A stretch of 64,000 bases of DNA. Source: a bacterium. Its GTDB lineage: Bacteria; BMS3Abin14. Both the position numbers and the translations under genes were made by a program. Positions within the stretch are counted from its first letter, which is position 1. The number at the start of each line of letters is the position of its first letter. This document shows, piece by piece, positions 53,028-61,745 of the stretch. The stretch lies in NCBI GenBank assembly GCA_020350725.1, contig CP070719.1:2316516-2380515 (forward strand), given 5' to 3'. The notes under the pieces are model-generated. The model was not told where the DNA came from. It did not search any database and was given only the letters and a program-made list of their open reading frames with translations.

Positions 53028-53570
53028 TGAGTCCAGAGTCCAGAGGCCAGCGTCCAGAGGAAATGCGGGGAGAAAAAAAGCGAATCACTAATCACGAATC
53101 ACCAATCACGGGGGTCCCAACCGTTCAGAGTTCACAGTCAATAACTGGAACATGGGACATGGCTATCAGACACGGAGGAAGCGGTTGTCATTGCGAACCG
53201 TCTCCTTAGTGAAGCAATCTCGGGAATTTAAACTTTACCACAGAGGGCACAGAGGCGTCCTTTGAGACGCCGCCACAGAGGGCCACAGTAATTGGGAGGG
53301 GCGAAGAGCGGACGCGGGGTCGCGGTGACGCGGAGACACTGAAATACGGGGGGGCGATAGGGCGAGAGGGAGATAGGGCGAGAGACCGACGCGGGGAAAA
53401 AAGACGGTTGTCATTGCGAACCGATGCCCGGGTGAAGCAATCTCGAACTGTGAACGGTGAACTGTCTTTTTGGATTTTGGACTTTGGATTTTGAATTCGT
53501 TTCCGAATCACTAATCACGAATCACCAATCACTGCGTTCCCAACCCTTCGACTAAGCTCAGGGCAGGCCG
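53028..53570. repeat. Large mosaic of dispersed repeat words
   Basis: The gap 52898-53624 contains, in order: GAGTCCAGAGGCCAGCGTCC; ATCACTAATCACGAATCACC; two copies of the GTCATTGCGAACCG...GTGAAGCAATCTC repeat (53186-53222 and 53410-53444); ACCACAGAGGGCACAGAGGC with GACGCCGCCACAGAGG (53237-53290); GGCGATAGGGCGAGAGGGAG; TTTTGGATTTTGGACTTTGG; a second ATCACGAATCACCAATC; and CCTTCGACTAAGCTCAGGGC. Most words recur at 29800 or 63420-64000, some inverted. No gene. Confidence 0.85.
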
Positions 53571-53624
53571 GAAACCGCAAACCGGGACCCGGGGACCCTT
53601 TCTCCTCCTCCGTGACCTCTGCGG

Positions 53625-54770
53625 CTAATTAACTGGTTTGGCCGGTTCGATGGTGATGATCGTCACCTCGGGAGGGGAGAGGACGCGCAGGGGAGGACCC
53701 CAGGTCCCGGTTCCCCGACTGGTGAAGATCGCCGAGCCTTTTTCCAGCTGATAGAGGCCACTCAGGAACGGATATTCCAGCCTGACCAGGAAATGAAAGG
53801 GGAAGATCTGCCCCCGGTGTGTGTGCCCGGAGAGTTGAAGGTCGAAACGGCCCTCCATCCCCTCCCCGATCCAGGGGCGGTGTTTGAGCAGGACGGTGAA
53901 TCTCTCCCCTTTCGGAGCCGGCAGGATCTGTGACTCATCGGTTTTGATACCGGGGTCCATTTGCCTGCCGGCAGGGTCGTCCACCCCGGCAAGGGTGAGA
54001 AGCTCCCCCACGGCCCTCGATTGGCCCCGAAGGACCTCAAAACCGCTCCTGTGGTGGAAATCCAGACTGTGATCCAGCCCGGCGTAGAACTCGTGGTTGC
54101 CCGTCACGGCGAACTTACCCAAGGGCGGTTTTATGTCGGAGAAGACCGTCGACAGGTGGTCCAGGTGGGGAGAGAAACCGTCCACAAGATCGCCGGTGGA
54201 AACCAGGACATCGGGATCGGTCTCCCTGAGGACCCGAGAGATCTGGCGTACCCTTCCTCTGCCTTCGATCATTCCCAGGTGGACGTCCGAGATCTGGGCG
54301 ATCCTCAGGGGTTGACTGCCGGCGGGCAGGAGATCAGTCCTGATGGAGAGTCGCTCCACCCTCAGGTTGCGCGCCTCTATGGATCCCCACACGATTAAAA
54401 GAATTACCACAAAGGCGAGAGTGCGGAACCCGGCAGCCGGCCCTACGACGAACTGCGAGGTGGCGGGGACGGCCCGTGCGGCCGTCCGGATGACGAGGTT
54501 CCATGCGTTCAGGACGAGACCGAAAGCGAGGAACCACAGGGCGACGGCCATCCAGATGTAGACGATATATGCCAGGCCGGTGGCGGGGAGGTGCAGGCCC
54601 GCCCTCTCCAGGAGGCGGACCAGGATAGGCCCCGTGACCATGACCAGGAGGAAGACAACGAGGCCGATGAGGCGAAGCCCCTGCAGGTGGTAGGCATGCT
54701 GAAAGCGCCAGAAGAAATAGGCGTTCATGCTCCCGTAAATGGAGAGAAAGATGATGAGAAAGATGGACAT
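53625..54770 (-). CDS. Membrane-anchored metallophosphoesterase (YkuE-like)
   Basis: 381 residues. Four N-terminal membrane helices (to ~residue 130), then a calcineurin-like phosphoesterase domain with the metal-binding motifs AQISDVHLGMIEG, VSTGDLVDGF, FAVTGNHEFYAG and LSGHTHRGQIFPF in order. Such proteins hydrolyse phosphate esters or UDP-diacylglucosamine-like lipids at the membrane; substrate not predictable. Divergent from the M48 protease gene. Confidence 0.92.
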   Translation of the reverse strand: MSIFLIIFLSIYGSMNAYFFWRFQHAYHLQGLRLIGLVVFLLVMVTGPILVRLLERAGLHLPATGLAYIVYIWMAVALWFLAFGLVLNAWNLVIRTAARAVPATSQFVVGPAAGFRTLAFVVILLIVWGSIEARNLRVERLSIRTDLLPAGSQPLRIAQISDVHLGMIEGRGRVRQISRVLRETDPDVLVSTGDLVDGFSPHLDHLSTVFSDIKPPLGKFAVTGNHEFYAGLDHSLDFHHRSGFEVLRGQSRAVGELLTLAGVDDPAGRQMDPGIKTDESQILPAPKGERFTVLLKHRPWIGEGMEGRFDLQLSGHTHRGQIFPFHFLVRLEYPFLSGLYQLEKGSAIFTSRGTGTWGPPLRVLSPPEVTIITIEPAKPVN

Positions 54771-54848
54771 AGGCCGGATCTCCTAAGGGAGAGAGGAGAC
54801 AGCAGATTATCGGTTTGAACCTTGTATCACCCCGAATCGTTATTCGTC

Positions 54849-54854
54849 TATAAT
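54849..54854 (+). promoter_or_regulatory. -10 box upstream of the M48 protease gene
   Basis: A perfect TATAAT lies 75 bases before the ATG at 54929, in the divergent gap. TTGTAT at 54822 is too far (21 bases) to be a good -35. Confidence 0.4.
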
Positions 54855-54928
54855 TACCCTTATTGAATCACCCGGCAGGCAGCACGCCGGCCGCCGTCGG
54901 TTTGGTCAGCAAACACAGGAGGGAGTCC

Positions 54929-56359
54929 ATGGGAAGCAGAATGTCAGTAAGGTTGTTGGTGGTCATCTTCTTGCCGGTCCTGCTGCTGGCTCTTCCATCC
55001 GCCGCCTACCCGGAACCCCTCAACAAGGATGGCCTCGCCGTGGTCCGTCTCTCCGATGATGATTATCGCAGGATCGTCAAAGACGCAAGGGTGATCACCG
55101 ATCGAAACCTGACCACCTATATCTCGGCCGTGGCCGCGCGGCTGGTCCCGGACGGAACCGAGTTGGCCCCGGGAGTCTCGGTGTCGGTGACCGTCCTGGA
55201 CAGGGACCTGCCGGAGGTGTACTCCATGGCAAACGGTACGATCGTGATCACCTCGGGGGCAGTGACGGCGCTTGAAAACGAGGCGCAGATGGCTGCGGTC
55301 CTGGCCCACGAAGTGGCCCACATCGTCGACGCCCACTACCCCTCCATCTATCAGGCCTTCAAGGAAGTCGAGGCGAAAAGGCGCCGCAGCATGCTTGCGG
55401 CAGGTCTCGCCGGCGTGGTGGTGGGTGCGGCCATTGATTATACGGTGGCGAGCAAAACGAATGAGATCTACGCCGATCTCGACGCCGGAGATATCAGCTA
55501 TCGGGAGGCCATGAAGAAGATCACGACAATGGAGATAGGCGCCGGCACGCTGGAGGGTTTCTCAGATGTGTATCAGAGCCTTCCACCGGAAACCCGGGCC
55601 GGATCCGGTGACCCCCGGGTCCCCCTGGAGATGGTGGCCGACGCCGGGAGCCTGACCCTGATGGCACGGTCGGGATACGATCCGGGACAGGCTGGGGAGG
55701 CCTGGCGGCGGCTGCGGAAAAAGTCAGACAGGGCCAAAGAGACCGACATGGGATCACTCGCCATGGCATTCCTGCCGGCTCAGATGAGGACTCTCATATC
55801 CGGTGTCGAGGATCCAGCCGGGAACATCCGGGCCGAGGCCCTCACCAGGACGGTGAACCACAACCCCCCGGACAGGCCTGACTTCCTTGATTCTCTTGCC
55901 CGGTCGAGGGAGATCACCGCTCTGAAGAGGGGTCCCATGACAGTGGGCCGGGCTGATTTTGCCCGGGTCATCGGCGGTTTTGTCATGGGCGGAGCCAGGG
56001 AGGCCTTCGAGGAAGGTGACTACGGCAGGTCGAAAGAACTCTATCAGGCGGCATGGGATTCGGGTTACCGAACGGCCGATGTGGCCTACCATCTGGGACG
56101 ATCCCAGTTCGGTGAGTTCGCCTTTGCCGCCTCCGAAAGGGAAAAGGAGACGGCCGAAAATTATCTCCTCAAGGCCATAGAACTCGACCCCGGCATGCCG
56201 GAACCCTACAAGGCCCTGGGCGAACTCTACGGGGAATGGGATATGTATCAGGACTCGGCCCGCATGTACAGGAAGTATCTCAGAGCCGCTCCCGGTGCAC
56301 CCGACAGGAACCGGGTCGAGCGTCAGATTGAGAAGATGGAAAGGAAGAGCAGACGATGA
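54929..56359 (+). CDS. Exported M48 metalloprotease with C-terminal TPR region
   Basis: 476 residues. Signal peptide (LLVVIFLPVLLLALPSAAYP). The zinc site is VLAHEVAHIVDAHYP near residue 143, with the third ligand in PLEMVADAGSLTLMARSGYD (ExxAD). This is the BepA/LoiP-like M48 type that quality-controls outer-membrane proteins. The last ~130 residues contain TPR-like helices (YHLGRSQFGEFAF, EPYKALGELYGEWDMYQDSA), as in BepA. GGAGG is six bases before ATG 54929. A secreted protein gene starts inside its stop codon (ATGA), suggesting a client or cofactor. Confidence 0.9.
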   Translation: MGSRMSVRLLVVIFLPVLLLALPSAAYPEPLNKDGLAVVRLSDDDYRRIVKDARVITDRNLTTYISAVAARLVPDGTELAPGVSVSVTVLDRDLPEVYSMANGTIVITSGAVTALENEAQMAAVLAHEVAHIVDAHYPSIYQAFKEVEAKRRRSMLAAGLAGVVVGAAIDYTVASKTNEIYADLDAGDISYREAMKKITTMEIGAGTLEGFSDVYQSLPPETRAGSGDPRVPLEMVADAGSLTLMARSGYDPGQAGEAWRRLRKKSDRAKETDMGSLAMAFLPAQMRTLISGVEDPAGNIRAEALTRTVNHNPPDRPDFLDSLARSREITALKRGPMTVGRADFARVIGGFVMGGAREAFEEGDYGRSKELYQAAWDSGYRTADVAYHLGRSQFGEFAFAASEREKETAENYLLKAIELDPGMPEPYKALGELYGEWDMYQDSARMYRKYLRAAPGAPDRNRVERQIEKMERKSRR

Positions 56360-57243
56360 ACAGAAACGGGGTGTCCGGGGCCGTATTCCTGACGGTTATA
56401 TTGTTGGCGGCCGGTTTGCCCACGGAGGCGTCCGGTGGTTCGGCGAGGCTCCGGTACGGGTTCAGCCCCGGCAAATCGTACAGGGTCAGGGAAATGCACC
56501 ACGATGTGGGAAAAACCGTGACCGTGATGAACGTCATGGGACAGGAACAGGAATTCGAGACCCCCATGGATCAGGTGTCGGAGGGGGTCTGGTCAGCCAC
56601 AGTCACGGGCGGTGGTGGCAGCGGGGTGAAACTGGCCGTCACATACGGTAAACACAAAGGTGGTCAGCGATGGTCCAGCGACAAGATCCAGTCCGACGAC
56701 TTCTTCGCCGACAGCAGGGCTGAGGTTGTCATCCATCCTGTGAAAGGTGCGATCGGCTACAGCATAAAACCCGACGAACCGACGATCGACCTCATTTACA
56801 GAGCCAGGTTCATCTGGATGCCCGTGTTTCCGGAGGGCTCTCTATCGAAGGGCAGCGAGTTCAGCCACGAATACGTCCTGAAGTCCGGCATGTACAATAT
56901 CAAGTCCACGGACGACTATTACCTTGTCGAGGTAAAGGGAGGTTACGCCCATTTTGACGTCGAGAGCAGGCAGGTGGCGGTGATCAGACTGACCCAGCCG
57001 CAGGGGACGGGCCAGATACCTGCCGGCATGGGGATGAACATGAGCGACATGAAGATCGCCTACAGGGGGGAGGGAACGGCTGTTTTTGACATCGGGGAAG
57101 GGATCTTCGTCGAGCGGGAGGGCAAAATGTCCTATTCCAACATGGAGGGCACGAAAGGGTCATCTCCCATGCCCGGTGGAGCGGCCTTCTCCTCCCGTAT
57201 GGAGGGCACTGTAAAATACAGGTGGGAGATGGAGCGCGACTGA
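56356..57243 (+). CDS. Secreted protein coupled to the M48 protease, unknown function
   Basis: 295 residues with a signal peptide (LTVILLAAGLPTEASG). The mature part is beta-rich, with RYGFSPGKSYRVREMHHDVG, PVKGAIGYSIKPDEPTIDLI and FDVESRQVAVIRLTQPQGTG, and a Gly/Met-rich segment PAGMGMNMSDMKIAYRGEGT. No cysteine pairs or lipobox. It resembles single-domain beta-barrel-like periplasmic proteins, but I cannot name a family. Its ATG overlaps the protease stop by four bases, so the two are made together. Confidence 0.72.
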   Translation: MNRNGVSGAVFLTVILLAAGLPTEASGGSARLRYGFSPGKSYRVREMHHDVGKTVTVMNVMGQEQEFETPMDQVSEGVWSATVTGGGGSGVKLAVTYGKHKGGQRWSSDKIQSDDFFADSRAEVVIHPVKGAIGYSIKPDEPTIDLIYRARFIWMPVFPEGSLSKGSEFSHEYVLKSGMYNIKSTDDYYLVEVKGGYAHFDVESRQVAVIRLTQPQGTGQIPAGMGMNMSDMKIAYRGEGTAVFDIGEGIFVEREGKMSYSNMEGTKGSSPMPGGAAFSSRMEGTVKYRWEMERD

Positions 57244-57364
57244 AGCAGTCGAGCAGCCACGCTCCCCGGATCAACCCGCTTTCCCCAACCAACAGAATCC
57301 AAGCGATTCCCATATCTGCCTGTTGCCCCATCGTCCCGGAAAAGGAGAAGGACGGAGACAATTC

Positions 57365-57408
57365 TTGACAAATCTTATAAGTTCAATTATCAGTAATTAT
57401 TATCAATA
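57365..57408 (+). promoter_or_regulatory. Promoter and likely PerR/Fur operator of the regulator gene
   Basis: TTGACA (57365-57370) is the -35; TATCAG (57388) at 17 bases is a passable -10. The segment AATTATCAGTAATTATTATC (57385-57404) overlaps it and contains ATTATC twice plus the inverse TAATTAT, resembling the ATTATC/GATAAT half-sites of Fur-family operators. Autoregulation is therefore likely; the exact box is uncertain. Confidence 0.45.
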
Positions 57409-57419
57409 AGGAGCTTGTG

Positions 57420-57857
57420 ATGGGAACGACAATGTCCAGGATGACCACCCAGAGAAAGGTCATCCTGGAGGAGCTCAGAAAGGTCCGCAGCCATCCGACC
57501 GCCGAGGAGGTCTATAGGATGGTGCGGACAAAGCTCCCCCGCATCAGTCTGGGTACCGTATACCGAAACCTCGAGACGATGTCGGAGGCCGGTCTGATCA
57601 AGCGCCTGGATATGGCGGGGAATCAGCGCCGGTACGACGGCGACTGCACGCCTCACGTCCACGTCAGGTGTACCCGGTGCGGCAAAATGGCCGACAGCGA
57701 AAGCATCGCTGGAACCGGGCCCGGAGGCGAGGCCGATATTGTCCCCGCGGAGGTGGAGGGTTTCCGGATCACGGCCGTGAAGATCCTGTATGAGGGTGTC
57801 TGTCCAGTCTGCTGGCGGAGAGGAGAAGGAGCCCGGCAAGATGAAACCGGCGCATAG
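57420..57857 (+). CDS. Fur-family regulator, PerR-like
   Basis: 145 residues. Winged helix with TTQRKVILEELRKVRSHPTA and SLGTVYRNLETMSEAGLIKR; regulatory metal site DGDCTPHVHVRC; structural zinc cysteines CTRCGK and CPVCW. Short length and the early HVH cluster are PerR-like. PerR senses peroxide by iron-catalysed histidine oxidation and represses rubrerythrin- and superoxide reductase-type genes, which here lie just downstream. ATG at 57420; GTG at 57417 possible. Overlaps the TIGR02757 gene by 17 bases. Confidence 0.88.
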   Translation: MGTTMSRMTTQRKVILEELRKVRSHPTAEEVYRMVRTKLPRISLGTVYRNLETMSEAGLIKRLDMAGNQRRYDGDCTPHVHVRCTRCGKMADSESIAGTGPGGEADIVPAEVEGFRITAVKILYEGVCPVCWRRGEGARQDETGA

Positions 57858-58656
57858 AGGGCGGTCGAGGCTTCCGGCGGCACTGGACCGGGACCGTTTC
57901 GAAAGGCTCTATCAGGCATGCAACCGCAGGGAGTACGTGTATCCTGACCCCCTTGCAGTCGTCCTGGACTTCCCGAACCCGATCGACAGGGAGATCGCGG
58001 CCCTGGTCGCCTCATCCCTTGCTTACGGACGCGTCACCCAGATCCTCTCCTCGCTCGAAAGGGTTTTCAAGGTGACGGGAGAATCTCCCGGCTCCTATAT
58101 CCTCAGCAGGACCGGGGAGGACATAGAGGCCGATCTTGCCGACTTCAAGCACAGGTGGACCACCGGAAAGGACCTGGCCGGGCTGCTGATCGGCGCCCGG
58201 GAGATCCTCGAGGAATTCGGGTCACTGGAGGCTTTCTTCCTGACCGGCATGAATGAAGGCGATCCGAATGTCCTTCCCGCACTGGAGGCCTTTGTGGGGG
58301 GTTTTGGTCCAAGAACCGGCGGTTCCGGGTCAAGCCTGCTGGCCAGTCCGGCGGGCGGGAGTGCCTGCAAGAGGCTGAACCTCTTTCTCCGGTGGATGGT
58401 CCGGCAGGATGCCGTCGATCCTGGCGGCTGGACCAGAGTTCCTCCTTCCCTGCTCGTTGTTCCCCTGGACACCCACATGCTCCGGATAAGCCGGACGCTC
58501 GGCCTAACCGGGCGTAAGCAGGCTGACCTGGTGTGCGCCCTCGAGATAACGCAGGCCTTCAGGGCCATCTCCCCTGACGACCCTGTTAAATACGACTTTG
58601 CCCTGACCCGTTTTGGCATAAGGAACGACCTGAGCATGGAGGAATTTTTCGGGTAG
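57841..58656 (+). CDS. TIGR02757 (DUF2400) family protein
   Basis: 271 residues, cytoplasmic. Family landmarks: DREIAALVASSLAYGRVTQI, LNLFLRWMVRQDAVDPGGW and VVPLDTHMLRISRTLGLTGR, the last resembling helix-hairpin-helix DNA glycosylase folds. The helices around RRVLAITQAF-like CALEITQAFRAISPDDPVKY also fit. Function unproven; a DNA repair role is plausible by fold. The overlap with the PerR-like gene ties it to the stress operon. Confidence 0.9.
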   Translation: MKPAHRGRSRLPAALDRDRFERLYQACNRREYVYPDPLAVVLDFPNPIDREIAALVASSLAYGRVTQILSSLERVFKVTGESPGSYILSRTGEDIEADLADFKHRWTTGKDLAGLLIGAREILEEFGSLEAFFLTGMNEGDPNVLPALEAFVGGFGPRTGGSGSSLLASPAGGSACKRLNLFLRWMVRQDAVDPGGWTRVPPSLLVVPLDTHMLRISRTLGLTGRKQADLVCALEITQAFRAISPDDPVKYDFALTRFGIRNDLSMEEFFG

Positions 58657-58778
58657 TCCTCACTGCGTGTGGATATGCTGTGGAAAGGGGGATCCGAGCC
58701 TGGAGAAGCAAAACCGCACATCCGAGAGACCGGAACACGGTACCTATAACCTGAAACTTATTTAAAGGAGGATTGACA

Positions 58779-59351
58779 GTGAGCCTTAAAGGAACGCAGA
58801 CCGAGAAAAACATCCTGACCGCATTTGCCGGAGAATCCCAGGCACGCAACCGGTACACCTACTTCTCCAGCAAGGCCCGCAAGGAGGGTTTCAGGCAGAT
58901 CGCGGAGATCTTCGAGGAGACCGCCGATCAGGAAAAGGAACACGCCAAGCGCCTTTTCAAGCTCCTGGAGGGCGGAGAGGCCGAGGTAACCGCTTCGTTC
59001 CCGGCCGGAGTGATAGGGAGCACGATGGAAAATCTGGCGGAGGCGGCGGGAGGCGAACACTACGAGTGGACCGAGATGTATCCCGGCTTCGCCAAGACGG
59101 CCCGGGAGGAGGGTTTCGGTCACATCGCGGCCATCTTCAAGGCGATCGCTGTGGCCGAGAAACAGCACGAAAAAAGGTATCGGGCCCTCAGGGGCAATAT
59201 CGAGGCGGGAAAAGTGTTCGCGAGGGACGAGACCGTGATCTGGGCCTGCCTGAACTGCGGGTACCTGCACGAGGGGACCGAAGCCCCCAAAGAGTGCCCC
59301 GCATGTGCCCACCCGCGGGACCATTTCGAGCTTCTCTGTGAGAACTGGTGA
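58779..59351 (+). CDS. Rubrerythrin
   Basis: 190 residues. Diiron four-helix domain: [58 protein letters not shown] and [14 protein letters not shown] supply Glu and His ligands. C-terminal rubredoxin-like site [20 protein letters not shown] with CPAC. It reduces hydrogen peroxide in anaerobes, taking electrons from rubredoxin or NADH systems. GTG at 58779 is preferred: AAAGGAGG ends 7 bases upstream; the TTG at 58773 is too close. Downstream of the PerR-like regulator, as expected. Confidence 0.96.
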   Translation: MSLKGTQTEKNILTAFAGESQARNRYTYFSSKARKEGFRQIAEIFEETADQEKEHAKRLFKLLEGGEAEVTASFPAGVIGSTMENLAEAAGGEHYEWTEMYPGFAKTAREEGFGHIAAIFKAIAVAEKQHEKRYRALRGNIEAGKVFARDETVIWACLNCGYLHEGTEAPKECPACAHPRDHFELLCENW

Positions 59352-59369
59352 TATAATAGGTTAATAAAG

Positions 59370-59445
59370 TGCTAAGTACCAAGTGCTAAGAGCTAAGCGC
59401 GAAGTTTTAATCGTGGCTCTTTGTCCTTGGCGCTTAGATTTCAAA
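59370..59445. repeat. TAAGTGCTAAG repeat words in a possible hairpin
   Basis: GTGCTAAGTACCAAGTGCTAAGAGCTAAGCGC is followed 30 bases later by inverted TTGGCGCTTAGA. Similar words recur near 63700-63785. Confidence 0.5.
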
Positions 59446-59477
59446 GGTGCCAATACTTAAAAAAAGGAGACAGGGAT

Positions 59478-59852
59478 ATGGCGGAGAGATTGCAGGTTTA
59501 CGGATGTGACGTATGCGGGAACATCGTGGAAGTTGTCCACGCCGGAGCGGGCGACCTGGTCTGCTGCGGTCAACCGATGAATTTCCTCGCTGAAAATACG
59601 GTGGATGCTGCTGTCGAGAAACATGTTCCGGTCATCGAGGAGACCGACCACGGAATCAAGGTGACCGTGGGGAGCGTTCCCCATCCCATGGAGGCCGACC
59701 ATTACATCGAATGGATCGAAGTGGTCGCCGACGGCAGGGCCTACAGGGAGTTTCTCAATCCGGGCGATGCACCCGAGGCGACCTTCTGCATCGAGGGCAA
59801 GGACATCGTGGCGAGGGAGTACTGCAACAAACACGGACACTGGAAGTCCTGA
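59478..59852 (+). CDS. dfx: Desulfoferrodoxin (superoxide reductase)
   Basis: 124 residues. N-terminal desulforedoxin center [10 protein letters not shown] and LVCCGQPM (Fe-Cys4). The catalytic Fe-His4-Cys site is spread over [26 protein letters not shown] and EYCNKHGHW, complete including the final Cys and His. It reduces superoxide to peroxide without making O2, handing the peroxide on to rubrerythrin encoded upstream. ATG at 59478 follows AAAAAGGAGACAGG. Terminated by the hairpin at 60003. Confidence 0.97.
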   Translation: MAERLQVYGCDVCGNIVEVVHAGAGDLVCCGQPMNFLAENTVDAAVEKHVPVIEETDHGIKVTVGSVPHPMEADHYIEWIEVVADGRAYREFLNPGDAPEATFCIEGKDIVAREYCNKHGHWKS

Positions 59853-60002
59853 TATGGTCAACCTGCCTCGGCCTTCCTCGCCCCTGGTGGCGGTTCGACA
59901 GGCTCACCGTCCCGAGTTCGTCGAGGGAGAGAGGACCGAGGTGAGGGGGACCAGACATGATCGACCAACCTCCTATTGAGGATAATAGTGATCTGAATTG
60001 AC

Positions 60003-60028
60003 AGGGCGGCCTCCGGGCCGCCTTTCTT
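60003..60028 (+). terminator. Intrinsic terminator after desulfoferrodoxin
   Basis: GGCGGCC (60005-60011), loop TCCG, and GGCCGCC (60016-60022) followed by TTTCTTAT. The rest of 59853-60240 holds no gene; GGTTCGACAGGCTCACCG (59892) and CGAGTTCGTCGAGGG are repeat words. Confidence 0.85.
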
Positions 60029-60244
60029 ATGGGTATTCCTGCAGGATCGAGAACCCTGCAGTCAGTATTCGGATACAGGTTCTAGAGGGAAAATATCCTC
60101 ATTCCTGCAGCCGGTACCTTTGCCTGCTCCGGATCCCCAGATAAAATCATTTCCGATCGATTGCCCTGTTACCCGGTAAAAGTTGCTTCTCCTGCTGAAT
60201 CCAGAATTCTGACTGCTGAATACTCGGAAAAACATTATCCCCCC

Positions 60245-60290
60245 TTGACAAATCAAATTAAATAGGTATTATGATACCTAAATACCTAAT
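60245..60290 (+). promoter_or_regulatory. Promoter and palindromic operator of the Rrf2 gene
   Basis: -35 TTGACA (60245-60250) and -10 TATTAT (60267-60272). Over the -10 lies a perfect inverted repeat TAGGTATTATGATACCTA (60263-60280), followed by a further half-site AATACCTAAT. This matches the layout of Rrf2-family operators and suggests autorepression. Confidence 0.75.
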
Positions 60291-60309
60291 TATCGATCGG
60301 GAGGGCCTT

Positions 60310-60762
60310 TTGCCCAGCGTACTGAAAATATCCGAAGCAGCGTCGATGGCCATGCACACCATGGTGATCCTGGCGGCATCCGGCGGGGGCACAATCTCAG
60401 CCAAGGAGATCGCCGCCAGGCTCAACGCCTCGGAGGCCCACCTGGCGAAGGTGATGCAGCGGTTGGCAAGGGCGGGGCTCGTCAAATCCACAAGGGGTCC
60501 AAAGGGAGGATTCGTTCTCAGCCGCAGGGGTGAGGAAATCACCCTGCTCGAGGTCTACCAGTCCATCGAGGGCCCCCTTCCGGAGGACGGATGCCTGTTC
60601 GAGCAGCCCTCGTGTCACGGCAACGGGTGCATCCTCGGCGGCTTTCTCGATCAGGTGAACAGGGACCTGAGGATATATCTGGAGACGACCACCGTCTCCG
60701 GACAAAACAACCTATACAGGAGAGATGAAAATGGCAAAGAGATCGATCGTACACATCGATGA
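60310..60762 (+). CDS. Rrf2-family transcriptional regulator
   Basis: 150 residues. Winged helix with VLKISEAASMAMHTMVILAA, SAKEIAARLNASEAHLAKVM and STRGPKGGFVLSRRGEEITL. Cys ligands C..SC..GC in DGCLFEQPSCHGNGCILGG suggest an iron-sulfur cluster, as in IscR/NsrR-type members sensing NO, O2 or cluster status. The TTG at 60310 is chosen; the ATG at 60271 falls inside the -10 box and cannot be the start. Its 3' end overlaps the ferredoxin-like gene by 32 bases, so that gene is a likely target. Confidence 0.85.
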   Translation: MPSVLKISEAASMAMHTMVILAASGGGTISAKEIAARLNASEAHLAKVMQRLARAGLVKSTRGPKGGFVLSRRGEEITLLEVYQSIEGPLPEDGCLFEQPSCHGNGCILGGFLDQVNRDLRIYLETTTVSGQNNLYRRDENGKEIDRTHR

Positions 60763-61624
60763 GGACAAGTGTGACGGGTGCGGATTGTGTGTCCCGGGCT
60801 GTGCGGAGGGCGCACTGCAGATCATTGACGGCAAGGCCAAGCTGGTCAGCGATATCTACTGCGACGGCCTCGGCGCCTGCCTGGGAGAGTGCCCGCAGGG
60901 AGCCATCACCATGATCGAGAGAGAGGCCGAGGACTTCAGCGAGGAGGCTGTCAAGGAGCACCTCGAGAACCTCCAGGGCGGTTCGGACCATGCCCATGGC
61001 CATGACGCGGAGGAGGACCAGGACTCCCTGGCCTGCGGCTGCCCCAGCACGATGGTCCAGTCCTTCGGCGAGGTCAGGGAGAAAAAGCCCGTTTCCCCTT
61101 CGCCCGTCGCCGCCGGCCTGGGCGGGTGTCCGGGATCGAGGTCACAGTCCTTTGAAAAGGCAGGCCAGGGCACCGGGGCGGCCAGCGGAGCCGCAGTTTC
61201 GGGTGGACACGAGGAGGGTCATCCCGTTGCCTCGCGCCTGGGCAACTGGCCGGTACAGATCATGCTGGTTCCGGTTCAGGCTCCCTACCTGAATGGTGCT
61301 GATATCGTCATCGCGGCCGACTGCGCCCCTTTTGCCTACGCCGACTTCCACCGCCGTTTCCTGGAAGGAAAGACGTTGCTCATCGGCTGTCCCAAGCTCG
61401 ACGACACGGAGGTGTACGTCAGGAAACTGTCTGAGATCTTCAGGCAGAACGACATCCGATCCATTGACATCGTTTACATGGAAGTTCCATGCTGCACGGG
61501 GCTGGTGCACCTGGTCAAGACGGCCCTTGACCAGAGCGGAAGGAATATCCCGACGACCCTTAGCCGGGTGGGTATAAAGGGCGATTTCGTTGAGGAACGA
61601 ACCCTGGGCGGAGCGGCCGCCTGA
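60731..61624 (+). CDS. Ferredoxin-type protein with extra cysteine motifs
   Basis: 297 residues. N-terminal 2[4Fe-4S]: DKCDGCGLCVPGCAEGAL and IYCDGLGACLGECPQGAI. Then a flexible His/Asp-rich region (GGSDHAHGHDAEEDQDSLA), paired CGCPSTMVQSF and GGCPGSRSQSF motifs, and a C-terminal domain with ADIVIAADCAPFAYADFHRR, LLIGCPKLDDTEVY and MEVPCCTGLVHLVKTA. This multi-part protein recurs in anaerobes with Rrf2 regulators. The role may be electron transfer or CCG-like thiol chemistry. ATG at 60731 is preferred by spacing. Confidence 0.78.
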   Translation: MAKRSIVHIDEDKCDGCGLCVPGCAEGALQIIDGKAKLVSDIYCDGLGACLGECPQGAITMIEREAEDFSEEAVKEHLENLQGGSDHAHGHDAEEDQDSLACGCPSTMVQSFGEVREKKPVSPSPVAAGLGGCPGSRSQSFEKAGQGTGAASGAAVSGGHEEGHPVASRLGNWPVQIMLVPVQAPYLNGADIVIAADCAPFAYADFHRRFLEGKTLLIGCPKLDDTEVYVRKLSEIFRQNDIRSIDIVYMEVPCCTGLVHLVKTALDQSGRNIPTTLSRVGIKGDFVEERTLGGAAA

Positions 61625-61745
61625 CGGTCCTCGCTGGATTCGTCTCCCGGCCCTTTACTACTACGATTATTAGGCTTATATTAGGGCAGCCTTAAGATCG
61701 CATACCGGAGGCTGCCCGCCTCCGAAGACATCAAAGGGGGACTCG

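Noticed and set aside
52898..53095. 66-residue N-terminal extension of ArsF-like protein 2
   Set aside because: It is encoded by repeat DNA, is rich in Pro/Phe/Ser, and a signal peptide starts at the later ATG.
60271..60309. ATG start of the Rrf2 gene at 60271
   Set aside because: It overlaps the -10 box and operator, so it would not be on the mRNA.
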